Counted from the stretch's first letter, positions 22,411 to 35,525 are shown. The stretch: DNA of 64,000 nucleotides from Plazaster borealis (GCA_021014325.1 CM037472.1:24351063-24415062), one strand, 5' to 3'. A program made the numbers and translations. Notes: generated by a model not told the origin, from the sequence alone.

Positions 22411-23638
22411 CTGTGAACTAATACAAGGAAATTTCTTCACACTAATATCAAACAACTCGATGGTGGACGGTGGTGGACCTTGATTAAATTTGCTCTAGGA
22501 TAAAAAAAGGTAAAATCTCTCTTTTAACTACCTGTTCGGGCACTGCGTGTAAAACTAACTTTTCACAAACGCATGAAGAATTTCACCAGCGATCACTTGT
22601 GTTAAGGACAAGGAAGAGAGCTGACATCTCTGAGCGTCTTTAGCGCATACCAGAAAAACATCATGCTATATTTCTTAGTCTGTGTATCTTTCTTTTAAGT
22701 TTTTTTTTTTTTTTTCCATATTTTTTCCCTCTTCTTCTCATCTTCAATGCATTTCATTTCTAATTCGTTTATCTATCATAACAATTTAGAAATTGTTCAT
22801 GGCACTTGATCAAAACCCAAAACGATTGAAATACAAAAAGCGTGAAGTGTTCAATTTTCTCTCTCTATCATCAAGCCTGTATACATTTTCGATAAAATAT
22901 CTGCAATTTAAATAGACCCAGCAAAATCAGAGAAAAAAATGTACAAGGAACCAACTAACGGAAACGTTCAGCAGTCTGATGTGGTTCACTTGAGTTTTGG
23001 ACAAATGAGTCGCATTCGTGACCACCGACCTCCACAAGACAAACGGTCCATTCACTGATATTTTTTTTTAAACAGACAATAAATACAGTAGGAAAACTTT
23101 TAAAGATGTTAATGACCAACTAAACACAAGTACGTGTTTGCGTTACTTCCATTTCCGAAGGCATCTTTGGGGGGAAAAAACAACAACAAAAACTTTCTAT
23201 ATTAGAGATAATGTTAAAATGTTTGACATTTCATCACCAGAAGCAAGGCTCCGATACCACTGTTTTGCCTCGACCCTGTGATGGTTGGCTGGTTTAGCTG
23301 AATCCATCAAACTCTTGCAAAACCAGGGAAAGGGTTCAGAGGAATTAGGGAGGTCACATTTCAGTTTTGGGTGTTTCCTGTGATTTATTTATTTATTTAG
23401 ACAGTAATAACGATATTGTATACAGGCTTAAAACAGAGGCAACAATGTTGACAGTTTAGTCACACACTGTACACGTTTTTAGTGGCTTCCTTAAGGTCAA
23501 GGGGTAGGTTAATGGCAATTTCATTAGGAAAGTTAACACCACCACCAACTCATCAAGAGATGAGATCACCTACGAATAAAAACAAGCTACAAGAACTCTG
23601 AGAGAAACTGCAGCAGGATATGAAAAGCATGGACCTAC
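22411..23638 (-). other. Intron stretch, no firm feature
   Basis: I see no transposon or array here. It contains a T-run at 22,699-22,716. Several AG-flanked open pieces occur on the minus strand (near 23,040 and 23,260), and one of them could be the missing spacer exon, but none has convincing sequence. Confidence 0.45.
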
Positions 23639-23680
23639 CGGCCTGCTCGGGGCAGGTGATCTTCACTGTGGTCGTTTTCC
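23639..23680 (-). CDS. Possible 42-nt cassette exon of MARK/PAR-1
   Basis: This 42-nt open segment has a TTTGCAG acceptor and a GTAGGT donor and reads GKTTTVKITCPEQAG across its junctions. It enters and leaves in phase 1, matching the end of the exon at 24,154, so it can be included or skipped in frame. I do not recognise the peptide in other MARKs. It may be a lineage-specific cassette or a chance splice-site pair. Confidence 0.5.
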
Positions 23681-24153
23681 CTGCAAATATTAGAAAAATG
23701 TCCCAAAGTCAAAAAATCAGTGGTATCTATTTTCTAAATTTCAATCTCACTGCAAGACGTCCTTGTGTTATCCGGACCAGAAAACAATTCCCAAAAAGGT
23801 GTTTGTCAGTGAAAGGCTATTTTAGTTCATTCACCAAACAGGAGTAAATTTTGCCCTTTTCGAGAGGGGGGGATTAAAGAAATAGAAAAACCCAAGGGTG
23901 TTAGGGGATTCAGCTGGGGAGAAAAAAGAATTAAAACAGGGATCCACGTCAACCTTGCCACTGATCAATCCAAGAGACCGACAGAACCCTCAACCATCGT
24001 TTCCGAGAGCCCAGATGAAGATGCCAGAAGCCACAGGAGAGTGTGTGTTTTTTTAGGGGCTCCCGAAACAAAAAAACTGACCGTAATTTTCTCCGCCATG
24101 ACTAAATCGCCTCTCTTTCTGATTGGAGGGCAGGCCGCGTTGTTGTTTCTTAC
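23681..24153 (-). other. Short intron, nothing recognised
   Basis: This is 473 bp of unique-looking sequence between two spacer exons. The acceptor side is an ordinary AATATTTGCAG. No repeat was recognised. Confidence 0.6.
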
Positions 24154-24253
24154 CATGGGTAGACGGCGAAGGGGAGATGGCGGAGGTCATGTCGGGGACA
24201 TTGCGCTGAGTTAGTGAGAGGCTGCTGCTCGACGTCGAGTCTGCTTCTTCAGA
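24154..24253 (-). CDS. MARK: MARK/PAR-1 exon after UBA, Ser-rich spacer start
   Basis: This exon is 100 nt with a CTCACAG acceptor and GTAAGA donor, phase 0 in and phase 1 out. It reads SEEADSTSSSSLSLTQRNVP followed by DMTSAISPSPSTH. It joins RRAQD of the UBA exon and corresponds to the vertebrate segment ending SSAPSPSHK, where a serine-rich stretch and an SPSxxH motif are conserved. It marks the start of the disordered spacer. Confidence 0.9.
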
Positions 24254-24907
24254 CTGTGAGGGGAAGAGATATCAACGTCAACATCATTTACACTTAGTCA
24301 GGGTATATCAACGTCAGCTCAGAACTATAAGGTCGTTAGTGCAGTTTGTATGGATTCAATACAAATGCTTTTGCATATTTTGGAGCTCCTTGTAAATGGA
24401 GTTTATTGATCAAGAGTGGGTGTCTAAGGTAATTGTTTGTCAAAAAGTAACATTCATTTTCTGAGAAAAACATTCACTTGTGGATTTTGATTTAGACAAA
24501 ATTTTCACTTAACGCCCTTTTGAGAAGTCTTGACCAAACCTTGATCCCTGCCCGGGCTTTAGAAATGCAGAAACTACACATTCAATGATTGAAAAAATGG
24601 CGACTGAAATGCTGACTGAACTACGACCGCATCAGCAGCCAGAGCTTCAGCTCAGGGCCCAATTTCACAGAGCTGCGTAAGCACAAAAAGTAGCTAAGCA
24701 CAAGAAATTTATGCTTACCAGAATAAGGTTACCAGCCAAACTACCCTTCTATGTGTACAATTCGTGACTGATATCCTGGTAATTCTGCTCAGCAGAAAAT
24801 GTTAAGCAATAATTTTCTGCATAAGCAGCTCTATGAAATTTGGCCCAGGTTTAGTTTCTATTTTAAAGTTAACACTACGACGGTCCCCCGCAGATGTCAA
24901 CACTTAC
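24254..24907 (-). other. Intron with one foldback element
   Basis: This intron contains the foldback at 24,655-24,846, which lies about 60 bp from the donor of the UBA exon. The remainder shows nothing recognisable. Confidence 0.7.
24655..24846. repeat. Foldback of the GGGCCCAATTTCAT family (best copy)
   Basis: The left arm is GGGCCCAATTTCACAGAGCT and the right arm AGCAGCTCTATGAAATTTGG, with inner complementary blocks AAGCACAAGAAATTTATGC and AATTTTCTGCATAAG. The interior has GGTTACCAGCCAAACTACC and CGTGACTGATATCC. It is about 192 bp with no coding capacity. Confidence 0.9.
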
Positions 24908-25120
24908 ATCTTGTGCTCTGCGACCCAGGAGAAGGTACGTGGCATAAGGGTCGTCGTACTTGTGATTCCTGAGGGAGTCATCAATATCTTTCCGCTTGAA
25001 GCCCATGCTTAGCATGATCTCTATCCGTCGCTCGTCGTTGAAGTCAGGCTCTGGTTCTTGGTAGGGTTTGAGCTCGTCATCCTCATAACCACCGTTCATC
25101 CATTTGTCTTTCATGATTGT
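24908..25120 (-). CDS. MARK: MARK/PAR-1 exon: linker and UBA domain
   Basis: This exon is 213 nt, 71 whole codons, phase 0 on both sides. It starts TIMKDKWMNGGYEDDELKPY, the end of the kinase C-lobe and the acidic common-docking linker of MARKs. The UBA domain follows: ERRIEIMLSMGFKRKDIDDS, then LRNHKYDDPYATYLLLGRR. The MGF loop and the ATYLLLG helix are diagnostic of the atypical MARK UBA, which packs on the kinase N-lobe. Acceptor GTTCAG, donor GTAAGT. The exon break inside T-I-M-K matches the family. Confidence 0.97.
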
Positions 25121-25139
25121 CTGAACAGAGGACAAAACG

Positions 25140-25310
25140 GTACATCATCGGTAAATCGGAAACGAATACCTGACAACAAACTGTCTAATGTAATAGATGT
25201 ACTGAGTATACAGTGCTTAATTGACATCGGTGTAAGGGTAAAAACAAATTATATTCTACATCCCCGATGCAAAATTAACATCTATTAAATCGTTGCGGTA
25301 CCCGCTGCTA
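25140..25310. repeat. Fragment of the palindromic element at 32.5 kb
   Basis: It shares TCGGTGTA-GG-TAAAACA-type sequence, TAACATCTATTA and a GTTGCGGTACCCGCTGC block with 32,480-32,845, the last in inverted orientation. The tRNA-like head of that element is absent here. Confidence 0.5.
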
Positions 25311-26861
25311 CTACATAAGATTCAAACTGTACCACGAGGAATTTTGTCAATTGTTTTTCAATCCAATTTCATTTCCATCCTTTTTTATGCCTTTATCGGA
25401 CGTTTTCTTAGATCTTGGCCATGATCGTGATCGATTATATCTTTTCTTGTTGGTGTCATTTTTTGTTACATGTTGATGCAGCGATGTTTTACTGCACGGC
25501 ATGCACTTGCAGATAAATTCTCACAGCGTCTCTTTGCCACCGCATCCCTACACATAAAGCATTGGAAAAAACTGCACAGCCAGACTCTGTAGAATGTATG
25601 CTGCACAATGTGCCTAGTCTCTGTACCTAGAGTGTCTTATTGGCTTATGTACATGTGCACTACCGTAGAGCCAGACTTTATCCTTTGAATGCATCTGTTT
25701 TATCTAACTTTAAGTGCAATAGCAGGATTTTTTACATTTTTTAGCGCCAGGATTTTGTGTTGCAAATAAAATGGGTCTTTGCTTGTCATCTGGGCTCATT
25801 GTTTTTTAACAGTCTTGGGGATAATAAACACATAATTACTAGTTGTTTTTCAGAAATCCATATTTAATTGGACATTCCCGGACTGCCGTATTTTGGGGGA
25901 AAATTTTTGGAAAATCCGTACTGGTTGGCAGCTCTGTTTTAACTACAGCACTTGAAGCCCTCAATATTTGTATACTGCAATAGTAATACCCACATACAAT
26001 TGGGTAAATTAAGACTGGTTCTATCAACCCCAACACTGCAGGATTCTAGGAAGCCAAAGTCAAGTGTGATCAGGGAACTACACTGAGCACCTCACAATGG
26101 ATAATGAATCACATCCATGGAATGACCCCCCCCCCCTTTCCCTAAAGTGACAGGCCAGTAAATATTTTACAATAACCAATCAGTGTTGCATAAAAACCTT
26201 GGCATGAATCATTGCATACTGTCGAGAGCTTGATACTAAAAAAATACTCAGTAATATCTACCCCCCCCCCACCCCACCCCACTCAATGGAAGAAAATGTG
26301 TTACATTCCAATGGATATGCTGGAACAAGATTTTTTGTTTCTTCAAACTTGCACTTTTTTGTTCACATCATCATAACAAATTTTAGAGGTTTTGGGGGTT
26401 TTTATAATGAAAAATTACAATTTGGAACTTCTTTGACAGGTCAAGGCTTTTTGTTTTTGGAAGAGCACATTCCAACAGTTCAGTTTTCAGGGACCAAATA
26501 CATTCAAACTGCAAGACTGTGATTAAAACAGGTGCTGACATTTTCCATGACAGTCAAAGAGGGGCTCCAAGGTCAAATTCAGTTTTGTGATGGACTCATT
26601 TTCCAATAGATAGAGTCCATATGAAAGTGGGGGGAAATTACAGATCTCTAACCTTGCCTTGAAACATATAAAATACCATTTTATTGGATACTCTTGCAGG
26701 ATGGGTCTGTACATTCCACACAGGAATTTTGCGTTAGTCAAAAAATCTAATTAATGCTATTTTTACTGAATGTCATAGAAATTCATGACTTAACCTATGT
26801 AAAATTCCCTGTATAAAAACATATACACCCATCTATTTCAGAAGGACCTTACCTATTGGAA

Positions 26862-26862
<1 letters not shown>

Positions 26863-26895
<33 letters not shown>

Positions 26896-27295
26896 CAGTT
26901 CTTATATAGCGCTTTATACTCCCGAAGGGTGTCTCAAAGCGCTCAGTATTTTTCCTACAAGGTAAGTGGAGTTACGTGTTGAAGTATGAGACCTATTCCT
27001 TTGCATAGCACCATGTAATGGTTTACAAGGTGCTGTGGCGCAATATGCAGCCAATCAAACCAGGAACACCGGGGCGAACCCCTTCTCTTTACGATAAGTG
27101 CACTGGGTTCTTTTACGTGCATTACACAACACACAGGACCTACGGCTTAACGTCCCTTCCGAAGGATGAAGCATGTGGTTAAGTGTCTTGCTTAAGGACA
27201 CATGTGTCACGACTGGGATTCGAACCCACACTCCGCTGATCAGAAACACCAGAGCTTGAGTTCGGTGTTCTTATCCACTCGGCCACGACACGCCA
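26863..27295 (-). mobile_element. tRNA-Leu/Ser-like SINE, full length, minus strand
   Basis: On the plus strand it begins with ATAATAAT repeats and GCAGTTCTTATATAGCGCTT (the inverse tail) and ends with GATTCGAACCCACACTCCGC and CTCGGCCACGACACGCCA (the inverse head). On the minus strand the head reads GTCGTGGCCGAGTGG with B box GGTTCGAATCCC. It is the most complete of the four copies and lies in sense with the kinase gene. Confidence 0.92.
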
Positions 27296-27680
27296 CAAAA
27301 ATGAGTGCATCACAAAAATAAATTTGACCTTAGAGACCCCTGTTTGGTATTATACATGCTAAGCTCTCTTCTCTCTTGATCCTGTGTCTTGCAACAACAA
27401 AGTAAAAGGAGATTGGATTCAAGCAAAAATTTTGAATGAAAACAAAAAAAAACTTTCTCGAGAGTTGGTGCCAGTTCCATCTTGATACCAAGAAAACATT
27501 CAAGATTACATATCTTCTTCTTTTTTTGTTCTGGTAATAACCAAAACTATATTTAAAACTGTTAATCGTTTCAGTAACCGCTGCTTATCAAATTTGAACT
27601 GATATTTAGATACAAGGCAAACTTGTTGTTCTAGTGGTACGACACCTACTCTTCAAGGACAAAGTTCATCGATTATTTAC

Positions 27681-27800
27681 CTCTAGATTAGCTCTTTTTG
27701 TAGGGTTGAGCATGAGAAACCTCTTGAGTAGATTCTCACAATCTGTTGACATGTAGAACGGGATGCGATACTTGCCTCGTAAAACCCTTTCTCTTAGCTC
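27681..27800 (-). CDS. MARK: MARK/PAR-1 exon: kinase C-lobe
   Basis: This exon is 120 nt, 40 whole codons, phase 0 on both sides, with acceptor CCAATAG and donor GTAAAT. It reads [20 protein letters not shown] then [38 protein letters not shown] is almost invariant in MARKs. It covers helices G and H and the NPTKR motif in which the conserved Arg of subdomain XI sits. Confidence 0.97.
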
Positions 27801-29147
<1,347 letters not shown>

Positions 29148-29216
29148 TTAATGATATCTGACATAGAATTCTTATTCCATGTTTGCCTCTTATTAATGAT
29201 TTTTCTAAAAGAAACC

Positions 29217-29473
29217 TCAATAGTCCATATTGCACAAGCGCCATCTTAAAAATAAACTACAATGCATCTTGGGAAACCGAGTACAGCTAACAAAAAAATA
29301 AACCTGCCAAGATGGACGCCATGCTGTAGTTTACATGTAACTATGCCAGGTTTTATAGTTGGGAACCACATTGCTTCAAAATCAGGTGCCATGATGATTG
29401 CTTGGACTCGGATTTCACCCAGAATCCTTTGCGCGCTGATCATGCGCATTGGGACATGCATATGGGCTATTCA
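29217..29473. repeat. Weak foldback (AATAGTCCATATTGCA ends)
   Basis: The left end AATAGTCCATATTGCACAAG is the approximate inverse of the right end GGGACATGCATATGGGCTAT. Inside are AACTACAATGCATCTTGGG and GCCAAGATGGACGCCATG, of the kind common in MITEs. The inverted ends are short, so the boundaries are tentative. Confidence 0.4.
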
Positions 29474-32400
29474 TTCATTAACACTTACATTAACAAGGTT
29501 CAAAGGTCAGAAATCAAATTCACTGCGCTTTAGTTTCTCCAGGTAGTACCAACCGTATAGTACATGTATGTACAATGCATTTTATGCACAATAATGTATC
29601 CAGCGACCATGCTTACTTTTGCCGGCTTTCGCCATATTTTTTAGACACTATTGAATGGAATTGACATTGTAAAGGAATTTAATTGTTATCTGTAAGCATT
29701 ATAAACATAAAGATATGATTTGATTTATTTCAATCACTTTGTTAATATTTTGTTCTGGTTTGAAACGATGGTACAGTTGAAAAAGTTGTGTGCACAACTT
29801 TCTAGGCAACACTAAGCAATCTATATACATTACAAGTTTTCTCTTTTAGTTGATGTGTCATTATACTTAAAAGCTCAAAGCATCAATTTAGTAAACGCAC
29901 ATCAACAGATGTGTAAATCATTCGAAAGTTAATTACATCCACTACAAAATATAAAAAAACTTGTAAGAAAAAAAATGATCACATCAAAAGTTTAATAACG
30001 ACTTCTAGATACTGCATTAATCCGGTGACTTTTTCCCTGCGCCGCTCAGTGAGTAAATGACTTATGTTGAAGATGCGCATAAAGTGCTAATGCGTTAATG
30101 CACACTGAAGGAAATGTCCTAAGCTGCGATTTCATTTCTAATGCACATCTTGATCTTAAAAAAAAGGGAAACATACATGGGCTAGCAGTTTGGCCAACAG
30201 ATAAACTGTTGCACCATCTTATAATAAATCAACACTTAATGGTTGGGTAAGACGCTTTTTTTTAATGTGCATTTACACTTAGGAACATTACCTTGACAAG
30301 GAATATTGTTTATACTTTTAAGAGTCAACCGAGGACTGCCCTGGATGAGTCGTCCGCTCATTGATTTACAGTTCAATCTCTCCATAAATAAAGTGTATCC
30401 TATGCATTCGATTATCTAAAACTAACCCACGACTTGAAGAAAGAAAAGGTTGCACGAGGAGAACAAAAAAGGGGAAAGGAAAGCCCTGCCGCTGCCGCAG
30501 AGAAAAATCAAGCAGAGCATGTGTAATTCAATGTTGCAGTATGCACGATGTGCCCACCGCCGGGATTAGGTGCAGATTCCTATCTAATGCCATCTTCCTG
30601 TTGTGAAATCCACTTTGTATTGCATTATGCTCTCCACAACGCTAACTCTTCATCTCCGATCGACGAGATTCCTACTGCTCTTTGCTTTTTCTTTGTTTTA
30701 GTTTTGTTTCTGCTAATAATGACTTCTGTTTTATAACGAGATGGACGAGCTAAATATAGGCTTGTTAGTCATAATGATTGTTTGGGGATTCAATTATTTC
30801 ATGGTGATGTTTTTTTTTAATGAGTGGATCATATCTTTATCTTTATCGGAGTCAACATTTCAATCAAAAGGCTATTTCAGTACCAGGGAAAGTATTTTTA
30901 ATCTTCAGCTCTTTCCTAAGACAGAGAAGGTTGGCCCATTCTTAGAATCATTATTCTAGTTTTTCTTTTGAGCACAGTTGTAGACTCAGTATTATGAACG
31001 AAGTATACTTTTATATGTTATCAGTAAAATTGTATAACCGAATATCTTTTTGGAATTTTGAACTAATACTTAAGGTATCTAAAAAAAATATATATATATA
31101 AACAAAATCAGAATAAAAGAAATTATGACAAAACAATAATGGAATTCCTATCCAGACATCAGTACCCTAACGCCTGCATGTGATAGTATCTGGGCCGCTG
31201 AACCCAGCTTACGGGACCCTTGAGTGTCGAGTCCCAGTATGTGAAGCATTCTGATAGGTCCTCGTTACGTGCAGTAACAATGCCGTCATCATGACCTCAC
31301 AGGCTGAAGATTTCTCCCTGATATAAAGACAATGCCCAGGGAGCTCAGCCCAATAGTTACAGGCCAGATGAGAAAACAGATTTTGTTCGACTTCGGTTGC
31401 AATCCTATATCGCTACTAGCTGTACCTCTCAATAAAATAACAGTTAAAATCCACCAGGACAAATTTCACTCAAATACAGGGACGAGAGTCTATGCTGACA
31501 AAACAGGTCTGAAAGTAGGATCTACATTTTAGGAAGTTTGTTCAAATGTTGGCAGTTAAACCTTTTAAGTAACCCCTAGAGTTATAGATTTTAAGCAGCT
31601 TCTAGGAACAGTATCCTCAGCGCTAGAGAAGTAGATCAGAGAGCAGGATTTCTTTATATCTGAAGAAAATAGCAGCTGTTTTTGTTTTTTTCACCAGGCA
31701 AACATAAAAAGGTCTGAATTCAGAAAAAAGTCTGCAATTTATCATCCCCTGTAATAAAATCGGGGGAAGATTGGTACAAAGTTGATACACTGAAACAACT
31801 CAGTTAAGGTAAAGGTCCATGCTAGGAATTAAGTCTGTCGACATTTCTTTGAATGCATAATATGCCTCGACAATAACCAATGAAGTGCTACACTATACAG
31901 GAAGACAAGACTCATGGCAACTCTTCAGAACAAAATAAAATTCTCCTTAGAGATGGCGATCAGTTTAAAAAAGGTCTCTTGAGTCCCCCTTGGAGATATA
32001 TGTACATGTGTGTGTTTACCACCACTACAACATCAATACATCAGTACATTAGTGAGTTGCGACAAACTAAACAAAAACTGTCCCTGCGTTCTGGTTGTTC
32101 AAATGGCGATAAACAAGTTCTTTTTTCCACATGGCCTACAGGTACATAACCTACAAGTGCATAGGACCGCACCTACATGTACTCAGCCAGCCATTCAACG
32201 TGGAAACTGTGGCTTTGGCAGCTGTTGTTATCAACCGAGGAATCTCAGAAATAATTTATCAAACTTGCTGGCTTTCACTTAAAACGTGAGACGATTCAAG
32301 ATCAGAGGTACGTGTACAAGACGGGACCAATCTTAATATATCTGGCTAAATCAGTGTACAGTGTATCAACCACTCTGACAAATAATACTGATCAACCTCA

Positions 32401-32479
32401 CTATGATAGAAAGAAAAGGGATTCGTCGTTCAGTCAAGTTTCACATTTTCACCATTTTCAAGAGCCCATTATGCATAAA

Positions 32480-32845
32480 TTGCCAGATTATAATAGATGT
32501 TAAATTTGCATCAGGGATAAAGAATATTTGTTTGTGTTTTACCCATACAGTGTTAAGCACTGTAAACATGGTACTTTCCTGAGTACTGTGGGGGAAAAAA
32601 ATCCACAGGCATATTACTCCGGTGGGATTCGAACCCACAACCTTTGCCGTTCTCGAGCAGATGTCTTATCAACTAGACCACCACGATTGCCCCGGTATCT
32701 AGATGGAGTTTGAATCCTTTATTTAGCAGCGGGTACCGCAACGGTTTAATAGAGGTTAAATTTTTTGGGAAAGTACCGAGTATTCAGTGTTTACGTAACA
32801 CACATCGGTGTATGGATAAAACACAAATAAAATTGCACTGACTTT
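32480..32845. mobile_element. Palindromic element with tRNA-like centre
   Basis: The left arm TTTGTTTGTGTTTTACCCAT and GGTACTTTCCTGAGT are mirrored on the right by GGGAAAGTACCGAGTATTC and ATGGATAAAACACAAATAAA. Between the arms, on the minus strand, lies a tRNA-like head GTGGTGGTCTAGTTGATAAG with B box GGGTTCGAATCCCACCG. So a tRNA-derived SINE head is enclosed by inverted repeats. It could be a SINE inserted in a foldback or a composite family. Confidence 0.6.
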
Positions 32846-33578
32846 TTTTTTAACAGGTCGGTTTCAAGAGACATCAATTCCTTATAAAATATACATTTGA
32901 AACGATCCGCTTCCGAAAAGTCATTAATGTTCTTTTCCGTGATTTATATGTGCATAATTCATCTGAAATACATATGTCATCATCTGCCAATATCCGTCAA
33001 ATAACTTCTGGATCACACTGCTGGATCACAACCACTCGACAGTTGACACAATAGAAAAAAATGGGATGACAACAAATGAATCCTTGCCTCAATTTACATG
33101 CCTATCATTTTAAACGTGACTCAGTGTACTATGTAAATGGGAAGCGTTAACGGTTTCATCTGCAATGTACGTCATTTTCTTACTCCTCTCTGGATGCCAT
33201 TATTATGACCCAAAACACCTTGACATGGGAGTAGGGAGAATACTAAAAGGGGATAGAGCCAAAACAAAACCCCAAGTAGTAATGTGATACTTGGTGTCAC
33301 CCCCAATGACTTAAAACTCCCTCATAATAGTGGTACAGATAGACGCCGTCTTTACGTGCAACTCGGGTTTTGGCTTTGGAACGCGTTTAAGCGTTCTCAC
33401 TTTTTCTCCGCAGCCAAGTGGTTTACTGACCAATCACGCTAAGGAACTTGAAAAAAACTCCTGCGTGCCGCAGGCGGCACAGTTGTGCGATCAAAATCGT
33501 TGCCCGCAAAGATGTGACGTCAAGTGGGAACTATCTATAGGTACATGAACATGTAGGTAGGGAGGTTAGAGTACCGAC

Positions 33579-33635
33579 CTTTAAATCTCGATGGACGACC
33601 CTCTTCTGGTGGCAGTACTGAACTGCAGAAACAAT
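33579..33635 (-). CDS. MARK: MARK/PAR-1 57-nt exon: HRD catalytic loop
   Basis: This small exon reads [19 protein letters not shown], 19 whole codons, phase 0 on both sides. HRDLK is the catalytic loop, with Asp as catalytic base and Lys as phosphate-contacting residue; the next exon adds AEN with the second Mg-binding Asn. The acceptor is TTTTACAG and the donor GTCGGT, a weaker GT site. It lies 4.5-5 kb from either neighbour. Skipping it would keep frame but remove the catalytic Asp. Confidence 0.96.
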
Positions 33636-33756
33636 CTGTAAAAGCAAGAACACCAAAAATTAACATTAAAGTCTTGAAGCCCCTTTTATCAACCGTAATG
33701 TCCTATACCTTTTCTACACAATGAGATGCTCTTTGGGTTCAAGGGCTTTGACTCTT

Positions 33757-33898
33757 CTTGAAACCCTGGCTTAGGCTTTGGCTCTAACTAGACTCCGTCC
33801 TCCTATTTAAAACCCAGTACAGAAAGCGTACATTTTTAAAATAACAGATGGAGCCTTCGCCAAAGCCAAAGCCGAAGCCGAAGCCAAGGTTTTGAAAA
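33757..33898. repeat. Hexamer-arm foldback (GGCTTT type)
   Basis: The left arm reads TTGAAACCCTGGCTTAGGC then TTTGGCTC. The right arm, GCCAAAGCCAAAGCCGAAGC then CGAAGCCAAGGTTTTGAAAA, is its inverse with more repeats. Both arms are built of hexanucleotides of the form GGCTNN / NNAGCC bounded by TTTTGAAACC-like ends. Confidence 0.65.
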
Positions 33899-34693
33899 GG
33901 ATCTATGATTACATTACTGCCGATAATTGAACCATGACTGCTGCTGAAGCCAACATCCAAAAACGGAAGTGGCAATATTTCAACACACAGCGAGGAGATC
34001 CTAACATGGCACAAGCTTACCACATACTTTGCCTAGCTGGTACTCCTTCCCGTAAATGGATGCTGGATCCATCACCAAAGAGAGTCTCAGGTCATTTCAA
34101 ACTTCCTCCGAGGGGTATCACTTACAGTTTTCTTGACAGATTTAGTTTCCTTTTTGGGTACATTGTGCTGCTTGGAGCAAAGGATAACTCAATTGACCAT
34201 CCTTCCACAGGCTAATACGAGCATGGGTGTGACTTTCTAGCAAGTTTAGAATTCTTGCACAGCAAGTACACGTGTGCCCTTACACAGGCAAACTTGCGGG
34301 GTACTTTAGACAATGGAACAATGCTACCCCACAAGGTGCTAACCCACAGAGGACTTTTTAGAAAAGGGAATACTAGAACAACAATGGGGGTACCCTGTAA
34401 CTGCCATATGTAAGGGTGTGTGTGCATGTGTGTACATGTATTCTACATATATGCATACATAAACACTTGCTGTGTTGTAGATAAGAATATCTTGAAGATT
34501 TGACTGCAAAGACTAATTCATTTAAACCAAGGGGATGCAACAATGTAAATCACTGATCAAAAACCTAATTTGATGTTCATGTTTTAAGTACCAACCCTTC
34601 TGAGCAGTATTTCTGCCTGAGATACTTTCATCTTTCATAAACGATGCTTGAATATTAGGCTCAATTAAGAGGAAAATTCATCTACATAATGTA

Positions 34694-35147
34694 TATTGAC
34701 CCCCTTCCCACCAATGTCGCACACAGCTATTTTGGGAGTCAAATTCCACATACGAGTATGGTAAGCAGGGTTTGCCATTAACTATTTCAGCGACTAGCCA
34801 GCAAGACCAGTTAGCTTGTCATTTCGCTGGTCCGTCAGCTTTTTCAATGTTCCGAAATTGGAGTTTCCTTTCAACATATACTAGCATGGGACTATGTGAT
34901 TTGTAAGCAATATGAACAATCAATTGTTTACAATCAACTAGCCAGCCCGACTAGTTGGACAGAATTCTGACTGGTCCTTGGCCGTTTTAACTGACATTTG
35001 GCCAGCAGATTTGGCCAGCAGACCACTGGTAAGCGCTGTGTGGCCTAAAATGCGCACTACACTGTGTAACACCTAAGGACATTGACTCCCAAAATAGCGC
35101 AACCAAGATTAATGCGATGATGATTTCAGGTGAATTGGGTCAATAGA
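34694..35147. repeat. CTATTGACCC-type foldback, interrupted
   Basis: The left end TATTGACCCCCTTCCCACCA and inner arm AGCTATTTTGGGAGTCAAAT face the inverse arm ATTGACTCCCAAAATAGCGC and end GAATTGGGTCAATAG. About 270 bp between the arms (34,760-35,030), rich in CTAGCCAG and GGCCAGCAGA words, look like a later insertion. Confidence 0.6.
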
Positions 35148-35164
35148 CTCCCTTGCACTGACAT

Positions 35165-35525
35165 CATACCTGGCTACCGTCTGCCAATGGTCTGCCATTT
35201 TGGTAGTCAAATTACACATAAATAAGCATGCGTCGCCTAAAATGTCCTTTGCACATGGAGAATCTGACTCCCAAATGGCGTGACCAACATTTATCATGGG
35301 GTGGCGACATCACGGCCCAATTTCATAAAGCTGTTTAGCAAAAAATTCTGCGAAGCAAATTTCTTTGCCAAGCAAGAAATGAGTGGGGTACCAGTCACAG
35401 CAATGGTAACTGTATGGTATTTTGGCTGGTAACCTATTTTTCCTAAGCAAGAGTTTTCTGTGCTTAGCAAGTTTTTGTGCTTACATGCTTTATGAAATTG
35501 GGCCCTGGTGAATTCGGTCGATACA
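35165..35525. repeat. Related foldback interrupted by another MITE
   Basis: The arm TCTGCCATTTTGGTAGTCAA faces the inverse GACTCCCAAATGGCGTGACC. Its right tail ends GGCGACATCAC at 35,313 and resumes GGTGAATTCGGTCGATAC after 35,506, which parallels CAGGTGAATTGGGTCAATAG in the neighbour. The 192-bp element at 35,314-35,505 therefore sits in its right tail. Confidence 0.5.
35314..35505. repeat. Foldback of the GGGCCCAATTTCAT family, nested copy
   Basis: The left arm is GGCCCAATTTCATAAAGCTG and the right arm ACATGCTTTATGAAATTGGG ending GGGCCC. The interior reads GTACCAGTCACAGCAATGG and TATTTTGGCTGGTAACC, opposite in orientation to 24,655. Confidence 0.9.

Larger units (their letters stand above)
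25121..27680 (-). other. Intron with SINE and a fragment shared with 32.5 kb
   Basis: A SINE in minus orientation fills 26,863-27,295. A fragment at 25,140-25,310 carries ACATCGGTGTAAGGGTAAAA and CGTTGCGGTACCCGCTGC, which recur near 32,490-32,840. C-runs occur at 26,126-26,134 and 26,261-26,270. No exon was recognised. Confidence 0.65.

Noticed and set aside
22580..22650. Minus-strand piece with phase 1 to 2 that would fill the spacer gap
   Set aside because: The peptide is hydrophobic (ALFLVL), unlike a MARK spacer, and the donor is weak.
23220..23285. Minus-strand piece reading GSRQNSGIGALLL as the missing spacer exon
   Set aside because: The donor is poor and the phase would only fit the less preferred acceptor at 16,859; kept as a possibility but not annotated.
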